Origin: Pontitalea aquivivens
GTDB taxonomy: Bacteria; Pseudomonadota; Alphaproteobacteria; Rhodobacterales; Rhodobacteraceae
Reading direction: 5' to 3'
Length of the DNA: 64,000 bases
Assembly (NCBI RefSeq): GCF_046507575.1
Contig: NZ_JBKFEY010000001.1
Location: forward strand, 558,001 to 622,000
In this document: in pieces, positions 16,604 through 24,902 of the stretch
Layout: every line of letters begins with the position of its first letter
Numbering within the stretch: position 1 is the stretch's first letter
Made by a program: the position numbers and the translations under genes
The notes under the pieces: model-generated
Seen by the model: the letters and a program-made list of their open reading frames with translations, nothing else
The model's database searches: none
Told to the model about the DNA's origin: nothing

Positions 16604-18523
16604 ATGTTCCGCAAGATCCTGATTGCCAACCGCGGCGAAATTGCGGCCCGCGTGATCGCCACCGCCCGCCGCATGGGGGTGGGCACGGTGGCGGTCTATT
16701 CCGACGCCGATGCGGGCGCGCGCCATGTCGCGCTGGCCGATGAGGCGGTGCATATCGGCGGCCCGGCGCCAAAGGACAGCTATCTGCGCGGTGATGCGAT
16801 CATCGCGGCGGCGCGGGCCACGGGCGCGCAGGCGATCCACCCGGGCTATGGCTTCCTGTCGGAAAACCCCGATTTCGTCGATGCGGTGCAGGCGGCGGGG
16901 CTGGTGTTCATCGGGCCTTCGGGCGATTCGATCCGGGCGATGGGGCTCAAGGATGCGGCCAAGGCGCTGATGGCCGAGGCCGGTGTTCCGGTCGTGCCGG
17001 GCTATCACGGTGACAATCAGGACCCGGAACATCTGGCGGGCGCGGCCGATGCGATCGGCTATCCGGTGCTGATCAAGGCGGTGGCGGGCGGTGGCGGCAA
17101 GGGGATGCGCCGGGTCGATCATCCGCGCGATTTTGCCGACGCCCTGCAAGGCGCACAGGGCGAGGCGCGCACCGGCTTTGGCAACCCTGCCGTATTGATC
17201 GAGAAATATGTCGAAAAGCCCCGCCATATCGAGGTGCAGGTCTTTGGTGACGGCAGCCGCGCGCTGCATCTGTTCGAGCGCGACTGTTCGCTGCAGCGCC
17301 GCCACCAGAAGGTGATCGAGGAGGCCCCGGCGCCGGGCATGACCGATGCGATGCGCACGGCGATGGGGCAGGCCGCCGTGCGCGCGGCCGAGGCCATTGG
17401 CTACAGCGGGGCGGGCACGGTGGAATTCATCGTCGATGCCAGCGAAGGCCTGCGTCCCGACCGCTTCTGGTTCATGGAGATGAACACCCGCCTGCAGGTC
17501 GAACACCCGGTGACCGAGGCGATCACCGGCGTCGACCTGGTCGAATGGCAGCTGCGCGTCGCGGCTGGCGAACCCTTGCCCGCCCGGCAGGAGGATCTGT
17601 CGATCCGCGGTCATGCCTTCGAGGCCCGTCTTTATGCCGAGGATGTTCCCGCAGGTTTCCTGCCCGCCACCGGCACGCTGTCGCATCTGCGCTTTCCCGA
17701 TGGCATTCGCGCCGATACCGGCGTGCGTGCGGGCGATACGATCAGCCCCTGGTATGACCCGATGATCGCCAAGGTCATCACCCACGGCCCCACCCGTGCG
17801 GTGGCGCTGGCCCGGCTGGCGCGCGCGCTGGAGGAAACCGAGGTGGCCGGATCGGTCACCAATCTGGATTTCCTGGGTGCGCTGGCGCGTCATCCGGGCT
17901 TTGCGGCGGGCGATGTCGATACCGGGCTGATCGCGCGCGATCTGGAGGCGCTGGCGGGCGCGGGCGGTCCGCCGCCCGCCGCGGTGGCGCTGGGCGTGCT
18001 GGCGGCGGCGGGCCTGCATGAGGGGCAGGGGGCGGCGGGCTTCACGCTTTGGTCGGCACTGCGCCGCGAAGTGTCCTTTGACCGCCCTGCGGCGGTGCGG
18101 GTCCATGCCCCGGGCCGGATCACGGTTGAACTGGAGGGCGCCAGCCATGATTGTCTGCTGCGGCCCGATGGCTGGTGGGTGGATGGGGTCAAGACCGGCG
18201 CGCGCTTTGCGCTGCGCGGCCCGGAGATCACGGTGTTCCTGCGCGGCGCGCACCGCTTCACGCGTCCTGATCCGTTGGCCCGGCAGGCCGGGATGGCCGG
18301 TGGTGGCCTGACGCTTGCGCCGATGCCGGGGCTGGTCAAGGCGGTCTTCGTGGCCGCGGGCCAGGCTGTGGCGGCGGGCGACCGGCTGGCCATTCTTGAG
18401 GCCATGAAGATGGAACATACGATGACCGCCGCGCGCGATGGCGTGGTGGCCGAGGTGCTGGTCGAAGCCGGATCGCAGGTCGAGGCGGGGGCCGCGCTGA
18501 TCCGGCTGGAGGAAGAGCCATGA
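16604..18523 (+). CDS. mccA: 3-Methylcrotonyl-CoA carboxylase, biotin-containing (alpha) subunit
   Basis: A 639-residue biotin carboxylase fused to a biotin carrier domain. The N-terminal 'KILIANRGEIAARVIATAR', the ATP-grasp loop 'KAVAGGGGKGMRRV' and 'EMNTRLQVEHPVTEAITG' define the biotin carboxylase. The C-terminal 'LEAMKMEHTM' holds the biotinyl Lys at about residue 602. It carboxylates biotin with ATP and bicarbonate; the MccB partner is just upstream. Length is slightly short of typical MCC alpha (about 660-670), the middle domain being compact. The stop overlaps the GST start by 4 bp. BirA encoded at 37.8 kb would attach biotin. Confidence 0.95.
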   Translation: MFRKILIANRGEIAARVIATARRMGVGTVAVYSDADAGARHVALADEAVHIGGPAPKDSYLRGDAIIAAARATGAQAIHPGYGFLSENPDFVDAVQAAGLVFIGPSGDSIRAMGLKDAAKALMAEAGVPVVPGYHGDNQDPEHLAGAADAIGYPVLIKAVAGGGGKGMRRVDHPRDFADALQGAQGEARTGFGNPAVLIEKYVEKPRHIEVQVFGDGSRALHLFERDCSLQRRHQKVIEEAPAPGMTDAMRTAMGQAAVRAAEAIGYSGAGTVEFIVDASEGLRPDRFWFMEMNTRLQVEHPVTEAITGVDLVEWQLRVAAGEPLPARQEDLSIRGHAFEARLYAEDVPAGFLPATGTLSHLRFPDGIRADTGVRAGDTISPWYDPMIAKVITHGPTRAVALARLARALEETEVAGSVTNLDFLGALARHPGFAAGDVDTGLIARDLEALAGAGGPPPAAVALGVLAAAGLHEGQGAAGFTLWSALRREVSFDRPAAVRVHAPGRITVELEGASHDCLLRPDGWWVDGVKTGARFALRGPEITVFLRGAHRFTRPDPLARQAGMAGGGLTLAPMPGLVKAVFVAAGQAVAAGDRLAILEAMKMEHTMTAARDGVVAEVLVEAGSQVEAGAALIRLEEEP

Positions 18524-19164
18524 TCCGTCTGCATCACGTCCCCCAGGCCCGCAGCTTTCGCATCCTGTGGCTTCTGGAAGAACTTGGCCTGCCTTTCGAG
18601 GTTGCCGAACATTCCTTTTTTGACAAAAGCTTGCGTGATCAAGCTTATGCAACGCTTTCACCGGCTGGCCGGGTTCCCGCGCTGGAAACCGAGGGCCGGG
18701 CGATCTTTGAATCCGGTGCGATCACGCAGTGGCTGTGCGAACGCGAAGGCGCGCTTCTGGGCGCCCCGGATGAGCGGGTGGATTGGCTGCAATGGCTGCA
18801 TTTCGCCGAGACCATCGCCGCCCATGTCGCCAACCTGACCCAGCAGCACATCGCCCTGCGCGAGGACTGGATGCGCAGCCCCACCGTGATGCGGCTGGAG
18901 GCGGCGCGGCTGGCCCGCACGCTGGCGGTGGCCGAACGCGGGCTGGCGGGGGATTATCTGCTGCCCTCGGGCTTTTCGGCGGTGGATATCGCGGTCAGCT
19001 ATGGCGCGATGATCGGCCAGCGTTTCACGCCGCTTGACCCCTTCCCGCGTCTGCGTGACTGGCTGGGCCGGCTGGGCGACCGCCCCGCATTTCAGCGCGC
19101 GCTGGCCCGTGACGGGGCGGCGCAGATCTATACCCGCCCGTTTTATCCCACGCCGGAGGCCTGA
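18520..19164 (+). CDS. Glutathione S-transferase family protein
   Basis: A 214-residue GST-like protein. The thioredoxin-fold N-terminal domain starts 'MIRLHHVPQARSFRILWLLE', with Ser12 in the position of the glutathione-activating residue, then the cis-Pro 'GRVPALETEG' and 'FESGAITQWL' (Glu-Ser glutathione contacts). A helical C-terminal domain follows. It is translationally coupled at both ends (4-bp overlap with mccA, 1-bp with hmgL), hence part of the leucine operon although no pathway step requires it. It may detoxify a reactive enoyl-CoA, but this is a guess. Confidence 0.85.
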   Translation: MIRLHHVPQARSFRILWLLEELGLPFEVAEHSFFDKSLRDQAYATLSPAGRVPALETEGRAIFESGAITQWLCEREGALLGAPDERVDWLQWLHFAETIAAHVANLTQQHIALREDWMRSPTVMRLEAARLARTLAVAERGLAGDYLLPSGFSAVDIAVSYGAMIGQRFTPLDPFPRLRDWLGRLGDRPAFQRALARDGAAQIYTRPFYPTPEA

Positions 19165-20039
19165 TGCAGATTGAAATCTTTGAGGTCGCCCCGCGCGACG
19201 GCCTGCAGAATGAAAAGCGCCCGATCGCCACGGCGGACAAGATCGCCCTGGTCGATTGCCTGTCGCGGGCGGGGTTCCGGCGGATCGAGGCGGGGTCGTT
19301 CGTCAGCCCGAAATGGGTGCCGCAAATGGCCGATTCCGCCGAAGTATTCGCCGGCATCACCCGCAGGCCGGGGGTGTCCTATGCCGCGCTGACGCCGAAC
19401 CTGCAGGGCTATCACGCGGCGCGCGCGGCGCAGGTGGATGAGGTGGCGATCTTTGCCGCCGCCTCGGAAGGGTTCAGCCGGGCGAACCTGAACTGTTCCA
19501 TCGCCGAAAGCCTGGACCGTTTTGCCCCGCTGATCGCGGCGGCGCGGGCCGACGGGATGCCGGTGCGGGGCTATGTCTCGGTCGTCACCGATTGCCCCTA
19601 CGAAGGGGCGGTGGCGCCATCGGCGGTGGCGCGGGTGGCGGCGGCGCTGCGCGATCTGGGCTGTTATGAGATCAGCCTGGGCGAGACGCTGGGCCAGGGC
19701 CGGCCCGAAACCATCGCCGCGATGCTGCGCGCGGTGCTGGACGAGGTTCCGGCCGACCGTTTGTCGGGGCATTACCACGACACGTCCGGCCGCGCGCTGG
19801 TCAATATCGAGGCCTCGATCGAAATGGGGCTGCGGGTCTTTGATGCGGCGGTCGGGGGCTTGGGCGGCTGTCCCTATGCGCCGGGGGCGGCGGGCAATGT
19901 GGCCACCGAAAAGGTCGTCGCGCGGCTGGTGGACCTGGGCCACGACACCGGGCTGGACCGGGGCGTTCTGGCCGAGGCGGCGGCGCTGGCGCAGGCGATC
20001 CGGCAGGGGACAACAAAGGGGCAGGGCGATGGACTTTGA
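19164..20039 (+). CDS. hmgL: Hydroxymethylglutaryl-CoA lyase
   Basis: A 291-residue TIM-barrel lyase that cleaves HMG-CoA to acetyl-CoA and acetoacetate. It opens 'EIFEVAPRDGLQNEK' (Arg-Asp of the metal/catalytic site) and holds 'SGHYHDTSGRALVN' with the metal-binding His pair, and 'GGLGGCPYAPGAAGN' with the catalytic Cys loop. The start ATG overlaps the GST stop (TGATG), and its own 3' end overlaps liuC by 11 bp. It is the last chemical step of the leucine route encoded here. Confidence 0.95.
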   Translation: MQIEIFEVAPRDGLQNEKRPIATADKIALVDCLSRAGFRRIEAGSFVSPKWVPQMADSAEVFAGITRRPGVSYAALTPNLQGYHAARAAQVDEVAIFAAASEGFSRANLNCSIAESLDRFAPLIAAARADGMPVRGYVSVVTDCPYEGAVAPSAVARVAAALRDLGCYEISLGETLGQGRPETIAAMLRAVLDEVPADRLSGHYHDTSGRALVNIEASIEMGLRVFDAAVGGLGGCPYAPGAAGNVATEKVVARLVDLGHDTGLDRGVLAEAAALAQAIRQGTTKGQGDGL

Positions 20040-20814
20040 AACGATCCGGATTGAAACCGATGCGCGCGGCGTGGCGCGGCTGATCCTGGCGCGGGCGGCC
20101 AAGCACAATGCGCTGAGCGCGCAGATGATTGCGGAACTGACCCGGGCGGCGGGCGTTCTGGGCGCCGACACGGCGGTGCGCGTGGTCGTGCTGGCGGCCG
20201 AGGGCGACAGCTTTTGCGCGGGCGGCGATCTGGACTGGATGCGCGCGCAGATGGCCGCCGATTCGGCCACCCGCGCGGCCGAGGCGCGCAAGCTGGCGAT
20301 GATGCTGAACGCCTTGAACCTGTTGCCAAAACCGCTGATCGGGCAGGTTCATGGCAATGCCTTCGGCGGCGGCATCGGCATGATGAGCATCTGTGACGTG
20401 GCGATCGGTGCCGATACCGCGCGCTTTGGCCTGACCGAAACCCGGCTGGGCCTGATACCCGCCACCATTGGCCCCTATGTGCTGGCCCGGATGGGCGAGG
20501 CGCGGGCGCGGCGGGTGTTCATGTCGGCGCGGCTGTTCGGCGCCGAGGAGGCGGTGGGCCTGGACCTTCTGGCCCGCGCCGTGCCGCCCGCCGACCTGGC
20601 CGCCGCGGTCGAGGCCGAGGTCGTCCCCTATCTGTCCTGCGCCCCCGGTGCCGTGGCCGCCGCCAAGGCGCTGGCCCGCCGTCTGGGCCCGCCGATCGGC
20701 GAGGCCGAGATCAGCGATTCCATCGCCGCCCTTGTCGCCTGCTGGGAAGGCACCGAGGCACCCGAGGGAATCGCGGCCTTTTTCGACCGCCGCAAACCCG
20801 GTTGGGCGCAATAA
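20029..20814 (+). CDS. liuC: Enoyl-CoA hydratase family protein, probably methylglutaconyl-CoA hydratase
   Basis: A 261-residue crotonase-fold protein. 'CAGGDLDWMRAQM' and 'GNAFGGGIGMMSICDV' form the oxyanion hole; 'GLTETRLGLIPATIGPYVL' holds the catalytic-region Glu typical of methylglutaconyl-CoA hydratases. It would hydrate 3-methylglutaconyl-CoA to HMG-CoA, the one step between MCC and HMG-CoA lyase, and its place in the cluster supports this. The ATG inside the hmgL 3' end was chosen; the frame is open upstream only as an hmgL shadow. Confidence 0.88.
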   Translation: MDFETIRIETDARGVARLILARAAKHNALSAQMIAELTRAAGVLGADTAVRVVVLAAEGDSFCAGGDLDWMRAQMAADSATRAAEARKLAMMLNALNLLPKPLIGQVHGNAFGGGIGMMSICDVAIGADTARFGLTETRLGLIPATIGPYVLARMGEARARRVFMSARLFGAEEAVGLDLLARAVPPADLAAAVEAEVVPYLSCAPGAVAAAKALARRLGPPIGEAEISDSIAALVACWEGTEAPEGIAAFFDRRKPGWAQ

Positions 20815-20913
20815 ACTTTCGCGGTTGCAGCATCGGGCGGTGTTTTTGGTGCACAAAGGTATACGAAACGGCGGGTCGCCCCCGGATTTCGCGGCAAACC
20901 CCGCCACCTTCGG

Positions 20914-20942
20914 TTGACCCGGGACGGGCGCAGGTCTAAACC
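20914..20942 (+). promoter_or_regulatory. Candidate promoter of the nuo operon
   Basis: TTGACC, a 17-bp spacer and TAAACC stand 52 bp before the GTG of nuoA, in the 179-bp gap after liuC. The -35 matches five of six consensus bases; the -10 is weak, as often in this group. No terminator for the liu operon was recognised in the same gap. Confidence 0.4.
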
Positions 20943-20993
20943 ACGCTCAGCCGGAACCTGCGCGGCCCGTGTCGCGTAACGAGGGAGCCAAAC

Positions 20994-21359
20994 GTGCACG
21001 ATCTCTTGCGTGAATACCTTCCCATTCTCATTTTCCTTGCCATGGCGGTCGCACTTGGGCTTGTCCTGATCCTCGCCGCGGTCGTGCTTGCGGTGCGCAA
21101 CCCCGACCCGGAAAAGGTCTCGGCCTATGAATGCGGGTTCAACGCCTTTGACGATGCGCGGATGAAGTTCGACGTTCGCTTCTACCTTGTGTCGATCCTG
21201 TTCATCATCTTCGACCTGGAAGTGGCCTTCCTGTTCCCCTGGGCGGTGGCCTTCGGGCAACTGAGCGATGTGGCCTTCTGGTCGATGATGGTCTTCCTGG
21301 GCGTGCTGACCGTGGGCTTTGCCTATGAATGGAAGAAGGGGGCGCTGGAATGGGCGTGA
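20994..21359 (+). CDS. nuoA: NADH-quinone oxidoreductase subunit A
   Basis: A 121-residue membrane subunit of complex I with three transmembrane helices. The loop 'SAYECGFNAFDDAR' holds the conserved Cys that is accessible in the de-active state of mitochondrial ND3, followed by 'FDVRFYLVSILFIIFDLEV'. NuoA sits next to the quinone tunnel with NuoH and NuoJ. The start is a GTG with GAGGGAG upstream. It is the first gene of the nuo operon and its stop overlaps nuoB. Confidence 0.96.
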   Translation: MHDLLREYLPILIFLAMAVALGLVLILAAVVLAVRNPDPEKVSAYECGFNAFDDARMKFDVRFYLVSILFIIFDLEVAFLFPWAVAFGQLSDVAFWSMMVFLGVLTVGFAYEWKKGALEWA

Positions 21360-21883
21360 TGACGGGGGCGAACACCGCCGCGGCCGATATGGACGTGGCG
21401 ACTGCGGCGCTGAACCGCGACCTGCAGGACAAGGGATTTATCCTGACCTCGGCCGAGGATATCATCAACTGGGCGCGCAACGGCTCGCTGCACTGGATGA
21501 CCTTCGGCCTGGCTTGCTGCGCGGTCGAGATGATGCACACCGCGATGCCGCGCTATGACGTGGAACGCTACGGCTTTGCGCCGCGCGCCAGCCCGCGCCA
21601 GTCGGATGTGATGATCGTAGCCGGTACGCTGACCAACAAGATGGCGCCCGCGCTGCGCAAGGTCTATGACCAGATGCCGGAACCGCGCTACGTGATCAGC
21701 ATGGGCTCCTGCGCGAATGGCGGGGGCTATTATCACTACAGCTATTCGGTGGTGCGCGGCTGTGACCGGATCGTTCCGGTCGATATCTATGTGCCGGGCT
21801 GCCCCCCCAGCGCCGAGGCGCTGATGTATGGCATCCTGCAGTTGCAGCGCAAGATCCGCCGCACCGGCACCCTTGTGCGCTGA
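21350..21883 (+). CDS. nuoB: NADH-quinone oxidoreductase subunit B
   Basis: A 177-residue peripheral subunit that carries the terminal cluster N2, the direct electron donor to quinone. The ligands are visible: adjacent Cys pair in 'FGLACCAVEMMH', Cys in 'MGSCANGGGYY' and Cys in 'YVPGCPPSAEAL'. The ATG at 21350 has AAGAAGGGGG upstream and overlaps the nuoA stop; an ATG three codons later is an alternative. It makes an interface with NuoD. Confidence 0.96.
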   Translation: MGVMTGANTAAADMDVATAALNRDLQDKGFILTSAEDIINWARNGSLHWMTFGLACCAVEMMHTAMPRYDVERYGFAPRASPRQSDVMIVAGTLTNKMAPALRKVYDQMPEPRYVISMGSCANGGGYYHYSYSVVRGCDRIVPVDIYVPGCPPSAEALMYGILQLQRKIRRTGTLVR

Positions 21884-21895
21884 GGAGAGGGGACA

Positions 21896-22495
21896 ATGTC
21901 CGAAGCCCTGAAAGAACTTGCCGCCCATATCGAGCTGAAGCGCGCCGCCGATGTCGTCTCGACCCAGGTGGCCTTTGGCGAATTGACCGTGACGGTGACC
22001 GCCAGCTCGATCGTGGAATTCGTGGAATTCCTTAAAGACGATCCCAGCTGTCGGTTCTCGACCCTGGTCGACATCACCGCGATCGACTGGCCGCAGCGCC
22101 CGGCGCGGTTCGACATGGTCTGGCAGTTCCTGTCGATGTATCGCAACCAGCGCATCCGCGTGAAGGCCGCCGTGCGCGAGGAGGACATGGTCCCCTCGAT
22201 CACCGGGCCGTTTCCCGCCGCCAACTGGTTTGAGCGCGAGGTGTTCGACATGTTCGGCATCCTGTTCTCGGGGCATCCGGACCTGCGCCGCATACTGACC
22301 GACTATGGCTTCCGCGGCCATCCGCTGCGCAAGGATTTCCCGACCACGGGCTATGTCGAACTGCGCTATGACGAGGCGCAGAAGCGCGTTGTCTATGAGC
22401 CGGTCAAGTTGACGCAGGAATACCGGCAGTTCGACTTCCTCAGCCCCTGGGAAGGCGCGCAATACATTCTGCCCGGCGACGAAAAGCAGGGTTGA
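21896..22495 (+). CDS. nuoC: NADH-quinone oxidoreductase subunit C
   Basis: A 199-residue, 30-kDa-type peripheral arm subunit without cofactor. The signature 'WFEREVFDMFGILFSGHPDLR' region (read in two parts: EREVFDMFGI and HPDLRRILTDYGF) is clear. It braces NuoD and NuoB near the quinone site. The ATG follows GAGGAGAGG. In this genome nuoC and nuoD are separate genes, unlike the fused nuoCD of enterobacteria. Confidence 0.96.
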   Translation: MSEALKELAAHIELKRAADVVSTQVAFGELTVTVTASSIVEFVEFLKDDPSCRFSTLVDITAIDWPQRPARFDMVWQFLSMYRNQRIRVKAAVREEDMVPSITGPFPAANWFEREVFDMFGILFSGHPDLRRILTDYGFRGHPLRKDFPTTGYVELRYDEAQKRVVYEPVKLTQEYRQFDFLSPWEGAQYILPGDEKQG

Positions 22496-22545
22496 GCCAG
22501 CCGGGCCCCCGGGCCCGCTTTCTTGGCAATACGGAAGGTGACACG

Positions 22546-23754
22546 ATGGACGGCAGCCTTGACGACGTTCTGACCGGCGAGCAGAAGATCCGCAATTTCA
22601 ACATCAACTTCGGGCCCCAGCACCCGGCGGCGCATGGCGTGCTGCGGATGGTGCTGGAACTGGACGGCGAGATCGTGGAACGCGCCGACCCGCATATCGG
22701 GCTTTTGCATCGCGGTACCGAAAAGCTGATGGAAAGCCGGACCTATCTGCAGAACCTGCCCTATTTCGACCGGCTGGATTATGTGGCGCCGATGAACCAG
22801 GAACATGCCTGGTGTCTGGCGATCGAGCGTCTGGCCGGCACCGTCGTGCCGCGCCGCGCCAGCCTGATCCGGGTGCTGTATTCCGAAATCGGCCGCGTGC
22901 TGAACCACCTGCTGAACGTCACCACGCAGGCGATGGACGTAGGCGCGCTGACCCCGCCGCTGTGGGGGTTCGAAGAGCGTGAAAAGCTGATGATCTTCTA
23001 CGAACGCGCCTGCGGGGCGCGTCTGCACGCCAACTATTTCCGCCCCGGCGGCGTGCATCAGGATCTGCCGCCCGCGCTGATTGAAGATATCGACGCCTGG
23101 GCCGTCGAATTTCCCAGGGTGCTGGACGATATCGAAGGCCTGCTGACCGAAAACCGCATCTTCAAGCAGCGCAATGCCGACATCGGCATCATCACCGAAC
23201 AGGACATTCTGGATTGGGGCTATTCCGGGGTCATGGTGCGCGGTTCGGGCCTGGCCTGGGACCTGCGCCGCAGCCAGCCCTATGAATGCTACGACGAATT
23301 CGACTTCAAGATCCCCGTGGGCAAGAACGGCGACTGTTACGACCGCTATCTTGTGCGGGTTGCTGAAATGCGGGAATCGACCAGCATCATCCGGCAGGCC
23401 TGTGCCAAGCTGCGGCTGGAAAAGGGCGACGTGCTGGCGCGCGGCAAGATGACCCCGCCCAGGCGCGGCGAGATGAAGACCTCGATGGAGGCGCTCATCC
23501 ACCACTTCAAGCTGTACACCGAAGGCTTTCACGTCCCCGCTGGTGAGGTTTATGCCGCGGTTGAGGCGCCCAAGGGCGAATTCGGCGTCTATCTGGTGTC
23601 GGACGGCACCAACAAACCCTATCGCGCCAAGATCCGCGCGCCGGGCTATCTGCACCTGCAAAGCATGGATTATGTGGCGAAAGGCCACCAACTGGCCGAC
23701 GTGTCGGCCATCATCGGCACGATGGATGTCGTGTTCGGGGAGATTGACCGCTGA
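22546..23754 (+). CDS. nuoD: NADH-quinone oxidoreductase subunit D
   Basis: A 402-residue 49-kDa-type subunit forming most of the quinone head-group site. 'NFGPQHPAAHGVLRMVLELDGE' is represented by GPQHPAAHGVLR with the quinone-contacting His, and 'LLHRGTEKLMESRTY' follows. The ATG at 22546 was chosen because GGAAGG precedes it; a frame start 18 codons upstream overlaps nuoC and encodes a Pro/Arg-rich non-conserved stretch. The stop overlaps the nuoE start (TGATG). Confidence 0.96.
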   Translation: MDGSLDDVLTGEQKIRNFNINFGPQHPAAHGVLRMVLELDGEIVERADPHIGLLHRGTEKLMESRTYLQNLPYFDRLDYVAPMNQEHAWCLAIERLAGTVVPRRASLIRVLYSEIGRVLNHLLNVTTQAMDVGALTPPLWGFEEREKLMIFYERACGARLHANYFRPGGVHQDLPPALIEDIDAWAVEFPRVLDDIEGLLTENRIFKQRNADIGIITEQDILDWGYSGVMVRGSGLAWDLRRSQPYECYDEFDFKIPVGKNGDCYDRYLVRVAEMRESTSIIRQACAKLRLEKGDVLARGKMTPPRRGEMKTSMEALIHHFKLYTEGFHVPAGEVYAAVEAPKGEFGVYLVSDGTNKPYRAKIRAPGYLHLQSMDYVAKGHQLADVSAIIGTMDVVFGEIDR

Positions 23755-24869
23755 TGCTGCGCCGCCTTCACCATACCCAGCCCGAAGCCTTTGCCTTCAC
23801 GCCCGCCAACCTGGAATGGGCCAGGGGGCAGATCACCAAATATCCGGTGGGCCGCCAGGCCAGCGCGATCATCCCGCTGCTGTGGCGCGCGCAGGAACAG
23901 GAAGGCTGGCTGACCCGCCCGGCGATCGAACATGTCGCCGACATGCTGGACATGCCCTATATCCGCGCGCTTGAGGTGGCGACCTTCTACTTCATGTTCC
24001 AGCTGGCCCCGGTCGGGGCGGTCGCGCATTTCCAGATCTGCGGCACCACGTCGTGCATGATCTGCGGTGCCGAGGATCTGATGAAGGTCTGCCGCGAAAA
24101 GATCGCGCCCGAACCGCACCAGCTGTCGGCGGACGGCAAGTTTTCCTGGGAAGAGGTGGAATGCCTTGGCGCCTGCGCCAATGCGCCCATGGCCCAGATC
24201 GGCAAGGATTATTACGAAGACCTTACCGCCGAGAATTTCGCCCGTCTGATCGATGAGATGGCCGCGGGCAAGACGCCGCGTCCGGGGTCGCAGATCGGGC
24301 GTTTTGCCTCGGAACCGGCGTCGGGGCTGACCTCGCTCAAGGATATGCCGGGGGAAAAGCACCCCGGCAACGGTTCGGTCCAGCGCGCGGTGGAAATTGG
24401 TGACACGCTCAAGCGCATCGATGGCACCGAGGTGCCGCTGCGCATGCCCTGGCAGATGTCGGGCCAGCACGGGCCGATCGGCACGATGGGCGCGGGCCAG
24501 CGCCCGATGTCCGCGGTGCGGCAGGCCGCCGCCAAGGCCGCGCCCGCGGCGCCCAGGGCCGAAGCCACGCCCGCGGGGGCCCGGCCTGCGGCTCTGGAGG
24601 CGCCGCGCGGCGACAGGGCCGATGATCTGAAGCTGATCAAGGGCGTGGGCCCCAAGCTGGAATCGCTGCTGCATTCCATGGGGTTCTATCACTTTGATCA
24701 GATCGCGGCCTGGACCGAGGCCGAGCTGGCCTGGGTCGATGCCAATCTGGAAGGCTTCAAGGGCCGCGCCAGCCGCGACGGATGGATCGGTCAGGCCAAG
24801 GTTCTGGCGACGGGGCAAGAGACCGAATTCTCGGCCCATGCGAAGAAGGACGGGATTTACGAAGACTAA
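23754..24869 (+). CDS. nuoE: NADH-quinone oxidoreductase subunit E with C-terminal H3TH extension
   Basis: A 371-residue form of the 24-kDa subunit, about twice the usual 160-170 residues of E. coli. Residues 1-170 are the thioredoxin-like [2Fe-2S] N1a domain, with ligands C96, C101, C137 and C141 ('CGTTSC', 'CLGAC'). Residues 170-285 are a Gly/Ala/Pro-rich linker, and 290-352 form a helix-hairpin-helix-type domain ('LKLIKGVGPKLESLLHSMG') akin to COG3743. The next gene carries a paralogue of this tail. Long NuoE forms are known in Rhodobacter relatives; the role of the tail is unknown. Confidence 0.95.
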   Translation: MLRRLHHTQPEAFAFTPANLEWARGQITKYPVGRQASAIIPLLWRAQEQEGWLTRPAIEHVADMLDMPYIRALEVATFYFMFQLAPVGAVAHFQICGTTSCMICGAEDLMKVCREKIAPEPHQLSADGKFSWEEVECLGACANAPMAQIGKDYYEDLTAENFARLIDEMAAGKTPRPGSQIGRFASEPASGLTSLKDMPGEKHPGNGSVQRAVEIGDTLKRIDGTEVPLRMPWQMSGQHGPIGTMGAGQRPMSAVRQAAAKAAPAAPRAEATPAGARPAALEAPRGDRADDLKLIKGVGPKLESLLHSMGFYHFDQIAAWTEAELAWVDANLEGFKGRASRDGWIGQAKVLATGQETEFSAHAKKDGIYED

Positions 24870-24902
24870 GGTGCAGCAGGCCCGCGGGCAAAGGAGAGTG
24901 GG

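Noticed and set aside
16358..18661. Very long minus-strand open frames opposite mccA (and opposite mccB, nuoL, nuoM, nuoN, olsB/ABC-F)
   Set aside because: They are antisense shadows of strongly supported genes; in GC-rich coding DNA stop codons are rare in the opposite strand. Compositions are Arg/His/Gln/Pro-rich and match no family.
22496..22545. CCGGGCCCCCGGGCCCG palindromic stretch between nuoC and nuoD as terminator
   Set aside because: No U-run follows and nuoD has its own ribosome-binding site directly downstream inside one operon; likely just a G/C-rich spacer.
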